The notes under the pieces are model-generated. The model searched no databases. It was not told the origin of the DNA and was given only the letters and a program-made list of their open reading frames with translations. From the NCBI GenBank assembly GCA_905479965.1, contig CAJQOR010000004.1, positions 1-14,058 of the forward strand: 14,058 nt of DNA, given 5' to 3'. Below, piece after piece: positions 1 through 6,664 of this stretch. The stretch comes from an uncultured Rhizobiaceae group bacterium (GTDB lineage: Bacteria > Pseudomonadota > Alphaproteobacteria > Rhizobiales > Rhizobiaceae). Each line of letters starts with the position of its first letter. Position 1 is the stretch's first letter. Both the position numbers and the translations under genes were made by a program.

Positions 1-752
1 CAGCGGATAGGTTTGTCACCCAATTGTGCAAGTTCTTGGTTTTCGCGTGCCCAGCCAATGGCTTTTTTAGATGCATCAACATGAGTAACTTGTGCGCCGT
101 GTTGCGCGGCGATTAAACTTGCCACACCGGTATAGCCAAAAAGATTGAGCACTTTTAGTGGGCGGTTAGCAGCTTTAATCTGTGCGGCCATCCATTGCCA
201 GTGCGCCAGTTGTTCGGGGAAAACGCCGACATGCCGAAATGACGTAAAACGGCCGTAAAAGTCTGTGTCGAGCAACGCCATCGGCCATGTTTCACCCAAA
301 GCCCCTTTTGGAAATTGCCATCGACCCATGCCGTCTTCTTCAACATCACCTGTGAATAACGCATCAGCTTTTTGCCAAAACGCTGGCGTTTGTGACTTCG
401 GCCATAAGGCTTGCGCCTCAGGGCGAATAATTAAGTAAGGGCCATATTGCTCAAGCTTCTCACCCTGGCCATGTTCATTTAATCCGCTGTCGATGAGGCG
501 ATATTGTTGTGAATACCCCGCCTCAAGAATAAGTGGAATATTTTCATCGGGTCGTACGCCGGTTCGAGGGTCTCGTTTTGATATGGGCTGCGCTGCGATG
601 TGTTTTGGTTTCGCGGATGCCGCTGGGTTGGTTTCAGCAGTATGTGAAGGCTTTTTGAGTGAGTGTTTATAGCGGCCTTGCGAGCTGGCAGATTTTGCAC
701 CTGAAGGTCTTGAACCTGCAGACTTTCCTGAGTTCCGTGATTTTTGGGCCAA
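1..752 (-). CDS. Class I SAM-dependent methyltransferase, RlmI-like (COG1092 type), 3' end beyond window
   Basis: Partial gene; about 250 codons are visible and the frame is still open at the left edge. The SAM-binding motif I reads VLNLFGYTG (bases 126-152), followed by VDASKKAIGWARENQ (motif II region). Upstream lie GRFTSFRHVGVFPEQ and the short EQYGPYLIIRPEAQALWP block typical of alphaproteobacterial RlmI-like proteins, a family that includes 23S rRNA cytosine-C5 methyltransferases. The target base cannot be read from this piece. The first 60 or so residues are basic and rich in Ser, Lys and Pro, like a flexible tail. No ATG occurs in frame before residue 130 or so. A stop at 756-758 leaves the TTG at 750-752 as the only good start; it has a GAGG Shine-Dalgarno 7 nt upstream (760-763). 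It is probably the last gene of the sppA-ihfB-lapA-like operon. Confidence 0.85.
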   Translation of the reverse strand, partial: MAQKSRNSGKSAGSRPSGAKSASSQGRYKHSLKKPSHTAETNPAASAKPKHIAAQPISKRDPRTGVRPDENIPLILEAGYSQQYRLIDSGLNEHGQGEKLEQYGPYLIIRPEAQALWPKSQTPAFWQKADALFTGDVEEDGMGRWQFPKGALGETWPMALLDTDFYGRFTSFRHVGVFPEQLAHWQWMAAQIKAANRPLKVLNLFGYTGVASLIAAQHGAQVTHVDASKKAIGWARENQELAQLGDKPIR

Positions 753-789
753 TTTTTAACCTCAATACATGCGGTGCTTGTGGGAGCCG

Positions 790-1128
790 CTAGGAATTAG
801 TTGTCACCATTTGGTTAGCAAGATTGTCGGCCTTTTCTTTTTGCCGATCTGCTTCAACGTGCCATTTAGTAGATTCAGCCGCTTCTTCTCGCGCACGTTG
901 ACGATGCTTACCTTGCTTAAGCCACGTAATCATTGACCCCATAACCATGCCAATCATCAGTGCTATAAACAAGAACACAAAAAATGGGGCGCTTACAGAT
1001 AATAGCGTATCGGCTGGTTCAAATGGATTGAGCGCAAGCGTCACGGATTGTCTGTTGGCGATTGATAGCAAGATCAACACCAATGCAATAGGGATAAATA
1101 TGACGACCCGGATGATTTTCTTAAACAT
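790..1128 (-). CDS. LapA-like (DUF1049) small inner-membrane protein
   Basis: 112 residues. Two hydrophobic segments (about 8-24 and 45-69) flank a short loop containing NRQSVTLALNPF, the conserved signature of the LapA/DUF1049 family between its two transmembrane helices. The C-terminal 40 residues are charged and likely helical or coiled coil in the cytoplasm. In gammaproteobacteria LapA works with LapB in controlling lipopolysaccharide synthesis through LpxC turnover. In alphaproteobacteria the role of the domain protein is less clear, and no lapB is present here. It sits 106 bases downstream of ihfB, matching the ihfB-lapA order seen in several proteobacterial groups. The Shine-Dalgarno is weak (AGG about 9 nt upstream). 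Family assignment is firm; the function is inferred. Confidence 0.85.
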   Translation of the reverse strand: MFKKIIRVVIFIPIALVLILLSIANRQSVTLALNPFEPADTLLSVSAPFFVFLFIALMIGMVMGSMITWLKQGKHRQRAREEAAESTKWHVEADRQKEKADNLANQMVTTNS

Positions 1129-1234
1129 ATTGCAAGACCTGATTGAGCAAAAATTCTACGTCTCGGGAAGACTTAAGATGGCCCCCGATAAATTGCAATC
1201 ATCAAAAATGAATAATTGCCTTCAGGTGAACGAT

Positions 1235-1519
1235 TTAACCCTCAGGGTTGAGGCGTTCACGCAGTTCTTTACCTGTTTTGAAAAATGGCACCCATTTTTC
1301 TTCAACAGACACAGATTCGCCAGTGCGCGGGTTGCGGCCCGAACGAGCAGGGCGATGTTTGACTGAAAATGCGCCAAAGCCACGGAGCTCGACGCGATTT
1401 CCTTCAGCAAGTGCTTTGCTGATTTCATCTAAAACGGCATTGACGATATTTTCAACATCGCGGTGGTAGAGATGCGAGTTCCGAGTTGCTAGTATTTGCA
1501 CCAATTCAGACTTAATCAT
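1235..1519 (-). CDS. ihfB: Integration host factor beta subunit
   Basis: 94 residues, the normal size for IHF-beta. It forms a heterodimer with IHF-alpha (not in the window) and bends DNA sharply, assisting sigma-54 promoters, recombination and nucleoid structure. Visible family features are the helical N-terminal half starting MIKSELVQ, the GFGAF turn (47-51), and the beta-arm with RNPRTGE (62-68), whose proline (P64) wedges into the DNA. The [17 protein letters not shown] tail is typical of the beta rather than the alpha subunit. The ATG at 1519 has a strong Shine-Dalgarno (GAGGGG, 6 nt spacing). It lies 35 bases after sppA and is probably cotranscribed. rpoN, whose promoters often need IHF, is encoded in the same window but in another operon. 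Confidence 0.96.
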   Translation of the reverse strand: MIKSELVQILATRNSHLYHRDVENIVNAVLDEISKALAEGNRVELRGFGAFSVKHRPARSGRNPRTGESVSVEEKWVPFFKTGKELRERLNPEG

Positions 1520-1554
1520 CTATTTCCCCTCGAAATATATCATCATTACTAGTT

Positions 1555-2508
1555 TTACTTATGTGTTGAGTTGCCAAATTGCCAAACTGAAAGCAAGCCG
1601 TCAAGGAACAGTTTTTGGTCTTTTAGCCAATTTGGTGCGATTTTACTGTCAAAACCCAGTATTTTCTGAACAATACCCTCAAACGTACCCATCAAAAATG
1701 GAGCTTGCGGGACCCGCGGCTTGCGACGCTCGATAATGTCAAGCTTTTTGTCGATATCTTTCGTTTCTAGAAAAGCCAGAATTTCAGCCTCTCCGCCTAA
1801 CGAATCAATCAACTTATTCTCAAGGGATTGTCTGCCTGTAAAAATACTACCATCGGCGATTTTCAAAGTTTCTACGCGCGTTAAACCACGGTTTTCGGCA
1901 ACCAGATCAACAAACCAGTCATAACTATCTATCACCATTGAGTTAATCATCGCGACTGCTTCATCACTTGCGGGATGAAAGGGAGATGGTTCAGCTTTTA
2001 ATGGCGAAGATTTAATTTCTTCATAGGAAACACCGATTTTTTCTAATAATTCCGAGACTTGCGGATATTGGAAGATAACACCAATGGAGCCGACAATTGA
2101 TGTCTCACCGGCCACAATATGATCAGATGCTGCAGCGATCATATAGCCTGCAGATGCAGCTAGCGTTCTGATATCAGCAACAACGGGCTTTTTGTCTGAT
2201 ACGCGCTTGATTGCTTTGTAGATGCGTTCCCCGCCAAAGGTCGTTCCGCCAGGGGATGAGATTGTTAGGATCAACGCTTTCGCATAATCGTCTTCAGCGA
2301 TGCCATCCAAGCGGGCAATAAGCTCATCGTCATCTTGGATGATGCCGGTAATTTCCACACGCGCAATATGATCACCGGAAATGATCTCATCGTTTTGGGT
2401 TAAAATGATGCTGCCAACAACCAGGAGTACGACCAGCACCGTTGCTATGCGCCAAAAACGGAGCTTTCGTCTTAAATTGTGTCGGTCAAAAACGCTATTT
2501 TGATCCAT
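1555..2508 (-). CDS. sppA: Signal peptide peptidase SppA, 36K type (S49 family)
   Basis: 317 residues, the single-domain short form of SppA. It degrades cleaved signal peptides in the membrane. One N-terminal membrane anchor spans about 21-38, after a basic segment. The S49 core has ISSPGG (84-89). The nucleophile is probably S119 in AASAGY and the general base K171 in SSPLKAEPSP. The 52-residue Ser-Lys spacing equals that of the Bacillus SppA dyad as I recall it. The catalytic domain faces the periplasm by family analogy. It is the first gene of the leftward operon, divergent from lptC with 162 bases between the starts. The Shine-Dalgarno is weak (GGA about 9 nt upstream), but no better start exists, since the anchor begins close to this ATG. 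Confidence 0.95.
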   Translation of the reverse strand: MDQNSVFDRHNLRRKLRFWRIATVLVVLLVVGSIILTQNDEIISGDHIARVEITGIIQDDDELIARLDGIAEDDYAKALILTISSPGGTTFGGERIYKAIKRVSDKKPVVADIRTLAASAGYMIAAASDHIVAGETSIVGSIGVIFQYPQVSELLEKIGVSYEEIKSSPLKAEPSPFHPASDEAVAMINSMVIDSYDWFVDLVAENRGLTRVETLKIADGSIFTGRQSLENKLIDSLGGEAEILAFLETKDIDKKLDIIERRKPRVPQAPFLMGTFEGIVQKILGFDSKIAPNWLKDQKLFLDGLLSVWQFGNSTHK

Positions 2509-2586
2509 ATCTTGTATCCGTTCAGATGTTTTGCGCTGGAATTTTATTGAAATTCAAATATAAGTCTTAATTTATGACTACGGTAT

Positions 2587-2614
2587 TTGAAATACAATAT
2601 CTCTTCGATAAAAT
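2587..2614 (+). promoter_or_regulatory. Candidate sigma-70 promoter for the lptC-lptA-lptB operon
   Basis: TTGAAA (2587-2592, 5/6 to consensus) and TAAAAT (2609-2614, 5/6) are separated by 16 bases. Transcription would start near 2621, giving a leader of about 50 nt before the lptC ATG. The -35 lies inside a perfect palindrome, GTATTT-g-AAATAC (2583-2595). The region is AT-rich, so chance matches are possible. Confidence 0.45.
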
Positions 2615-2670
2615 GGTTTATTAAAGAGTGGTCTTGATCTGCAAGCGAACACCAGCTTTTTGGCGATAAT

Positions 2671-3339
2671 ATGAATCCATCGGTCACACGCATAGAAGCG
2701 CAATATGCAAAGGCGCAGGCCAATACGCGTTTCGTTAAATTCTTAAAGTTTGGATTACCGATATTTGGTGTTTTCATCATTCTTGGATTTATTGCAATTT
2801 CATATCTTAATACTGTTTTGCCAGAGGGATTGGTGATCTCCAGCTCAACAATTGAGGATGGAAAAATTGTGATGAACCAGCCTGTATTGGCCGGACAAAA
2901 TGGCAAGGATCAACCCTATAGGATGAAGGCTGATAGAGCTATTCAGGACATTGGCGATTCGAGCGTTGTTACGTTAGAAAATATTGAAGCGCAATTGCCC
3001 ATGAGTGATGGTCAAGAGGCTATTTTAATCGCAGAGCAAGGCATTTTTAATCAAACTGAGGAAACCTTAGTATTTGATAAGCCTCTGCAAGTGAGAACAT
3101 CATCGGGACTAATCGCAAAATTTCCGTCTGCGAAATATGACGTCGGTCTTGGCAATTTTGTTAGCGAAGGATCAGTTGATATAAAATTGGATGGCGCGCA
3201 AATCAATGCAGATAAAATGGTTATGTCCAACAATGGGCAATTGGTTTCGTTAGAACACAATGTTAAGATGACGGTTAATCCCAGTGCGATTAAGCCAAAA
3301 GAGCCTGAAGAGCTAGAAGCGCAAACAGAGAAAGAGTAA
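2671..3339 (+). CDS. lptC: LPS export protein LptC
   Basis: 222 residues. LptC is the bitopic inner-membrane protein that takes lipopolysaccharide from the LptBFG transporter and hands it to LptA. Residues 1-25 are basic and cytoplasmic, a single transmembrane helix lies at about 26-46, and the periplasmic remainder is beta-rich. That part has the DGQEAILIAEQGIFNQ and KFPSAKYDVGLGNFVSEGSV repeats of the LptC/OstA-like fold. The C-terminus (about 208-222) is a charged Glu/Lys tail. The identity is supported by position directly before lptA (2-base gap) and lptB. The ATG at 2671 lacks a strong Shine-Dalgarno, but the membrane segment fixes the start within a few residues. A 120-codon frame on the opposite strand (2544-2906) is a shadow. 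Confidence 0.9.
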   Translation: MNPSVTRIEAQYAKAQANTRFVKFLKFGLPIFGVFIILGFIAISYLNTVLPEGLVISSSTIEDGKIVMNQPVLAGQNGKDQPYRMKADRAIQDIGDSSVVTLENIEAQLPMSDGQEAILIAEQGIFNQTEETLVFDKPLQVRTSSGLIAKFPSAKYDVGLGNFVSEGSVDIKLDGAQINADKMVMSNNGQLVSLEHNVKMTVNPSAIKPKEPEELEAQTEKE

Positions 3340-3341
3340 TC

Positions 3342-3881
3342 ATGATGAGAATATCCGTATTTCAGATAATTTTCACGGGTATCGTTTTGATATTGAACAC
3401 ACTGAGCGCAACGGCCCAACAAGCCAATAGCCGCATCAGCGGTATGGGTTTGTCAAGCGACGAGCCAATCCAAATCGAGAGCGACCGCCTGGATATCGAC
3501 GATGGGTCATCTTCTGCTGTGTTCAATGGCAATGTGAATGTGGTTCAGGGCGACACTCTCTTACAGTCTGGCAAAATGATTGTTTATTATGCTGGTGGCG
3601 GGTCGGTGTCTGCTGGCGCAACCGATATTGAAAAGATAGAGGTTTCAGGCAGCGTCGTCTTGCAGTCTGGCAATCAGACAGCGACCGCAGACCAAGGTTT
3701 ATTTAATATGGTCGCGCAAACACTCGTTTTGACGGGCAAAAAAGTTGTGTTGTCGCAAGGTGATAATATTTTGGTGGGCTGTAAATTGACTGTCAAAATG
3801 CAAACCGGAGATGCGCGTATAGACAGCTGTAAAAATGAGCGCGTTATTTTTCAAATTGACCCGAAATCAGCGAAGCAGTAG
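3342..3881 (+). CDS. lptA: Periplasmic LPS transport protein LptA (OstA-like)
   Basis: 179 residues. LptA forms the periplasmic bridge that carries lipopolysaccharide from LptC to LptD. A signal peptide covers about residues 1-25, with likely cleavage after ATA before QQ. The OstA-like N-terminal domain follows: PIQIESDRLDIDD, then AVFNGNVNVVQGDTLLQSGKMIVYY, EKIEVSGSVVLQSGNQTATADQGLF and LVLTGKKVVLSQGDN. These are the repeated beta-strand blocks of the beta-jellyroll. Two cysteines (in VGCKLTV and DSCKNE) lie near the C-terminus and could form a disulfide. Start: ATG occurs twice in tandem (3342 and 3345), and the first follows the lptC stop by 2 bases, with purine-rich AGAAAGAG upstream. Translational coupling to lptC is likely. 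Confidence 0.92.
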   Translation: MMRISVFQIIFTGIVLILNTLSATAQQANSRISGMGLSSDEPIQIESDRLDIDDGSSSAVFNGNVNVVQGDTLLQSGKMIVYYAGGGSVSAGATDIEKIEVSGSVVLQSGNQTATADQGLFNMVAQTLVLTGKKVVLSQGDNILVGCKLTVKMQTGDARIDSCKNERVIFQIDPKSAKQ

Positions 3882-3929
3882 ATGTCATACACTATATCGC
3901 ATCTGATCGAATTGAGTTTTCAAACGTGA
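3882..3929 (+). other. 15-codon mini-ORF bridging lptA and lptB
   Basis: An ATG immediately follows the lptA TAG (3879-3881) and opens a 15-codon frame, MSYTISHLIELSFQT. It ends with TGA at 3927-3929, overlapping the lptB GTG (3926-3928) as GTGA. The geometry would pass ribosomes from lptA through the mini-ORF to lptB. There is no clear Shine-Dalgarno for it and no evidence that it is translated; it may be chance. Confidence 0.2.
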
Positions 3930-4699
3930 CACTAGACCCACAAGTTTCTGAACATCTGTCCAGTACCAATCGGTACGAAGGGACTTTGATCGCACGTGGC
4001 TTAGTGAAAGCATATAAATCAAGACGCGTTGTTGATGGTGTTTCGCTTGGTGTCCGCCGTGGCGAGGCAGTTGGCCTGTTGGGCCCCAATGGCGCGGGTA
4101 AAACAACTTGCTTTTATATGATCACAGGTCTTGTCCCAGTTGATGATGGTTCCATTGAAATTGATGGGCATGACGTTTCAGAAATGCCGATGTATCGCAG
4201 ATCACGGCTCGGGGTCGGCTATTTACCGCAAGAAGCCTCTATTTTTCGCGGTCTATCCGTTGAAGCCAATATTTTGGCCGTTTTGGAAATTATTGAACCA
4301 AACAAAAAAGTCAGGTTGGAAAAACTTGATGCACTGCTCGATGAGTTTTCTATTGAGCATTTACGTAAATCGCCTTCCATAGCGTTGTCAGGTGGTGAAA
4401 GACGTCGATTGGAAATCGCGCGCGCGTTAGCATCCGATCCCACATTTATGTTGCTTGATGAGCCGTTCGCTGGTGTTGACCCAATTGCTGTTGCTGATAT
4501 TCAAAACCTTGTCCGCCATTTAACCCAACGCGGGATCGGAGTTTTGATAACCGATCATAATGTGCGCGAAACACTCAGTTTGATTGATCGCGCTTATATA
4601 ATTCACGCCGGACAGGTTTTAACCCATGGGCGCCCCGCAGACATTATTAACAACCCAGACGTAAGACGCCTTTATTTGGGCAATGATTTCTCACTTTAA
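3926..4699 (+). CDS. lptB: LPS export ABC transporter ATPase LptB
   Basis: 257 residues. LptB is the cytoplasmic ATPase that powers lipopolysaccharide extraction by LptFG. All ABC motifs are intact: Walker A GPNGAGKTT (53-61), Q-loop Q102 in LPQEAS, signature LSGGE (154-158), Walker B LLDE with catalytic E179, and switch H211 in ITDHNVRETL. RGLSVEANI and the C-terminal PDVRRLYLGNDF are LptB hallmarks. The start is GTG at 3926, with a modest TTGAG 9 nt upstream. No ATG, GTG or TTG lies further up in frame within the gap to lptA, and the roughly 20-residue N-terminal extension is usual in Hyphomicrobiales. lptF and lptG are not in the window, as expected, since they are usually encoded elsewhere. 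Confidence 0.97.
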   Translation: MTLDPQVSEHLSSTNRYEGTLIARGLVKAYKSRRVVDGVSLGVRRGEAVGLLGPNGAGKTTCFYMITGLVPVDDGSIEIDGHDVSEMPMYRRSRLGVGYLPQEASIFRGLSVEANILAVLEIIEPNKKVRLEKLDALLDEFSIEHLRKSPSIALSGGERRRLEIARALASDPTFMLLDEPFAGVDPIAVADIQNLVRHLTQRGIGVLITDHNVRETLSLIDRAYIIHAGQVLTHGRPADIINNPDVRRLYLGNDFSL

Positions 4700-4727
4700 A
4701 GAAAAATTTAAGGATGAAAGTGGAAAT

Positions 4728-4743
4728 TCAAGTTCAAACTTGA
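4728..4743. repeat. Short inverted repeat in the lptB-rpoN gap
   Basis: TCAAGTT-ca-AACTTGA, 7-base arms with a 2-base centre, 29 bases after the lptB stop. It is followed by CCTTTTCG rather than a clean T-run, so it is a poor intrinsic terminator. A protein-binding dyad is equally possible. I see nothing else definite in the 173-base gap apart from the weak promoter listed next. Confidence 0.3.
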
Positions 4744-4791
4744 CCTTTTCGTCAGATTAAGCAAAATGTATGCCAGTTTAGAAGTTCCGGG

Positions 4792-4820
4792 TTGAGGATG
4801 GGTCTTTCTGCTATTATTTA
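4792..4820 (+). promoter_or_regulatory. Weak candidate promoter for rpoN
   Basis: TTGAGG (4792-4797) and TATTTA (4815-4820) with a 17-base spacer, about 50 bases before the rpoN ATG. Both hexamers are imperfect. It is the best-spaced pair I found in the gap, but rpoN could also be read through from lptB. Confidence 0.25.
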
Positions 4821-4872
4821 CATTCTGTCTGGGTGTATATAAGGCGAAAGTGAGTACGGGGTCTTAAGTTTT

Positions 4873-6429
4873 ATGTCTCTTTCAGCGAGTTTACAGTTCC
4901 GTCAAAGTCAGTCTTTGACAATGACCCCGCAATTGATGCAATCAATCCGATTGTTACAGTTCACATCTTTTGAGTTATCCAAATTTATTGAAGATCAGGT
5001 TGAGAGCAATCCGTTGCTTGAGCTTAAAAACCCATCTGATGGTGGTGCGCCGACAGAAGAAGAGGTTTCTGCAGGCAATTTGAGCGATGATAAATCAAAC
5101 TCGACAGATGTAGGTTCCTCAAATGACACTGATTTAAACGAATTTGGTCAGATGGAAACATCATTGGATGTGAACATGGACAATGTTTATCCCGATGATG
5201 AACGCCAAAAATCAGACCCAGTTAATCTCAATCATGATTTACAAGTTGGTGCGTCAGGGGAAATTTCTGCAAGTGGAACCGATATTGATTTAGATAGTTT
5301 TGCTGCGCGCGCGCCTGGTTTGCGCGAGATAATGAACGAGCAAATCGCCATGACGTTTAAATCATTGACGGATCGGGCAATTGCGGCAAGTTTGGTCGAT
5401 CATTTAGATGATGCTGGTTATTTGCATGTTGATTTGAGCGATGTTGCTGAACGCTTGGGTTCAAATACTGACCAAGTAAGTGTCATTTTATCAAAGGTGC
5501 AAACTTTTGACCCGCCTGGGATTTTTGCCCGCAGTTTAGGCGAGTGCTTGAAATTACAGCTGATCCGCAAAAATCGTATGGACCCTGCAATGGAGGCTTT
5601 GCTGGACAATTTAGAACTTCTAGCAAAACGGGACTTTAAATCATTGAAGAAAATTTGCCTTGTTGATGAGGCTGACCTTTTAGATATGATGTCAGAAATT
5701 CAAAGTCTTGACCCAAAACCCGGCACTTGTTTTGAAACTCAAGGTGTCCAAACAATTATACCTGATGTTTTGGTGAAAAGCACCGATATGGGGGAATGGC
5801 ACATTGAAATGAACCCGCAAACGCTGCCGCGGGTCCTTGTAGATCAAACTTATCATTCTAAAGTGACGCGCGGTTTGAAAAAATCCCACGCCGATTATGA
5901 ATTTATGAATGAGTGTTTGCAATCGGCCAATTGGTTAGTGCGCAGCTTGGATCAACGCGCCAAAACAATTGTCAAAGTCTCAAGTGAAATTGTAAAGCAG
6001 CAAACTGAGTTTTTTGCCGAAGGCGTATCGCATTTAAAGCCTCTCAATTTGAAAGCTGTTGCAGAAGCAATTGAAATGCACGAATCAACCGTTTCACGGG
6101 TGACATCAAATAAATATATGATGACGCCGCGTGGATTGTTTGAGTTGAAGTATTTTTTCACAGTTTCAATCGGTGGTAGTGAGGTCGGTGCGGATGCCCA
6201 TTCGGCCGAATCTGTTCGGTTTAAAATTAAATCGATGATTGATTCTGAACTCGCTGAACGCGTTTTATCTGACGATGAAATTGTAAAAGCTTTGAAAAAA
6301 GATGGTGTCGACATCGCCAGACGCACCGTTGCCAAGTATAGAGAAGCCTTAAATATCCCATCTTCGGTTCAGCGTCGAAGAGAGAAGAAACTGCGTGCTC
6401 AAGGCTTGAAAACAAAATTATCAGCGTAA
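4873..6429 (+). CDS. rpoN: RNA polymerase sigma-54 factor RpoN
   Basis: 518 residues, normal for RpoN. It directs polymerase to -24/-12 promoters and needs enhancer-binding ATPases to open DNA. Region I (about 1-50) is Gln/Leu-rich, with QSQSLTMTPQLMQSIRLLQF. Region II (about 51-140) is acidic and variable. The core-binding domain includes HLDDAGYL and VQTFDPPGIFARSLGECLKLQ (about 150-290). The DNA-binding part has the helix-turn-helix at about 393-414 (LKAVAEAIEMHESTVSRVTSNK) and a complete RpoN box, ARRTVAKYRE (482-491), which reads the -24 element. The C-terminus is basic. Its position between lptB and hpf-ptsN is the conserved proteobacterial arrangement, linking sigma-54 to the nitrogen PTS. 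The Shine-Dalgarno (GGGG, 11 nt upstream) is far from ideal. Confidence 0.98.
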   Translation: MSLSASLQFRQSQSLTMTPQLMQSIRLLQFTSFELSKFIEDQVESNPLLELKNPSDGGAPTEEEVSAGNLSDDKSNSTDVGSSNDTDLNEFGQMETSLDVNMDNVYPDDERQKSDPVNLNHDLQVGASGEISASGTDIDLDSFAARAPGLREIMNEQIAMTFKSLTDRAIAASLVDHLDDAGYLHVDLSDVAERLGSNTDQVSVILSKVQTFDPPGIFARSLGECLKLQLIRKNRMDPAMEALLDNLELLAKRDFKSLKKICLVDEADLLDMMSEIQSLDPKPGTCFETQGVQTIIPDVLVKSTDMGEWHIEMNPQTLPRVLVDQTYHSKVTRGLKKSHADYEFMNECLQSANWLVRSLDQRAKTIVKVSSEIVKQQTEFFAEGVSHLKPLNLKAVAEAIEMHESTVSRVTSNKYMMTPRGLFELKYFFTVSIGGSEVGADAHSAESVRFKIKSMIDSELAERVLSDDEIVKALKKDGVDIARRTVAKYREALNIPSSVQRRREKKLRAQGLKTKLSA

Positions 6430-6499
6430 TTCAAATTTTGTAAGTGATTGAATTAAAATCAATTATTCTAAATATACAATAAATACAAATTTTTACGAA

Positions 6500-6527
6500 T
6501 TGACAAAGTTCTCATATAGAACTAGTA
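6500..6527 (+). promoter_or_regulatory. Candidate promoter for hpf-ptsN
   Basis: A perfect -35 TTGACA (6500-6505) is followed by CTAGTA (6522-6527). Read as the rhizobial housekeeping pattern TTGAC-N17-CTATAT, the spacing is exact; the -10 matches only 3 of 6. A start near 6534 would leave a leader of about 130 nt before hpf. The spacer carries a perfect dyad (listed separately). Confidence 0.42.
6507..6523. promoter_or_regulatory. Dyad in the hpf promoter spacer, possible operator
   Basis: AGTTCT-CATAT-AGAACT is a perfect inverted repeat with 6-base arms and a 5-base centre. It occupies the stretch between the candidate -35 and -10, where a repressor would block polymerase. The core is GTTC-N7-GAAC. 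It is inverted, so it does not match the direct-repeat GTTC-N7-GTTC LexA box of alphaproteobacteria. Confidence 0.3.
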
Positions 6528-6552
6528 GCACGCTTGATTTTATATTTATTAT

Positions 6553-6567
6553 CCAAATTAAATTTGG
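6553..6567. repeat. 15-base palindrome in the hpf leader region
   Basis: CCAAATT-a-AATTTGG, perfect 7-base arms around one base, about 20 bases downstream of the presumed hpf transcription start. It could be an operator half-site pair or chance in AT-rich DNA; as RNA, the one-base loop makes a stable hairpin unlikely without opening the inner pairs. Confidence 0.3.
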
Positions 6568-6664
6568 CCAGTTTCCACAACCGAAGCAAAAATGACCTAT
6601 TTGCTTGGAAGGTTTCGATTATTGGCGTACAATAAGCCAGTATCAAAGTTGGAAAGGATGTTCG

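Noticed and set aside
1129..1234. Terminator or small RNA in the ihfB to lapA-like gap
   Set aside because: Only a 4-bp stem (GTCT/AGAC) followed by scattered T bases is visible; too weak to call.
2544..2906. 120-codon minus-strand frame in the sppA-lptC region
   Set aside because: It lies opposite lptC, has no recognisable domain, and covers the lptC promoter region; lptC in the other strand is clearly the real gene.
6445..6465. TGATTGA-N7-TCAATTA after rpoN as an intrinsic terminator
   Set aside because: The stem is short, AT-rich and includes a wobble pair, and no T-run follows it.
6621..6640. GG-N10-GC (GG 6624-6625, GC 6636-6637) as a sigma-54 promoter for hpf
   Set aside because: Only the invariant dinucleotides and the leading TTGGC match the -24/-12 consensus; the -12 side lacks TTGC. 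Spacing alone occurs often by chance.
6605..6664. TTG at 6605 as the hpf start
   Set aside because: The ATG at 6665 has GGAAAGGA upstream and matches the conserved HPF N-terminus; the extra 20 residues do not look like the family.
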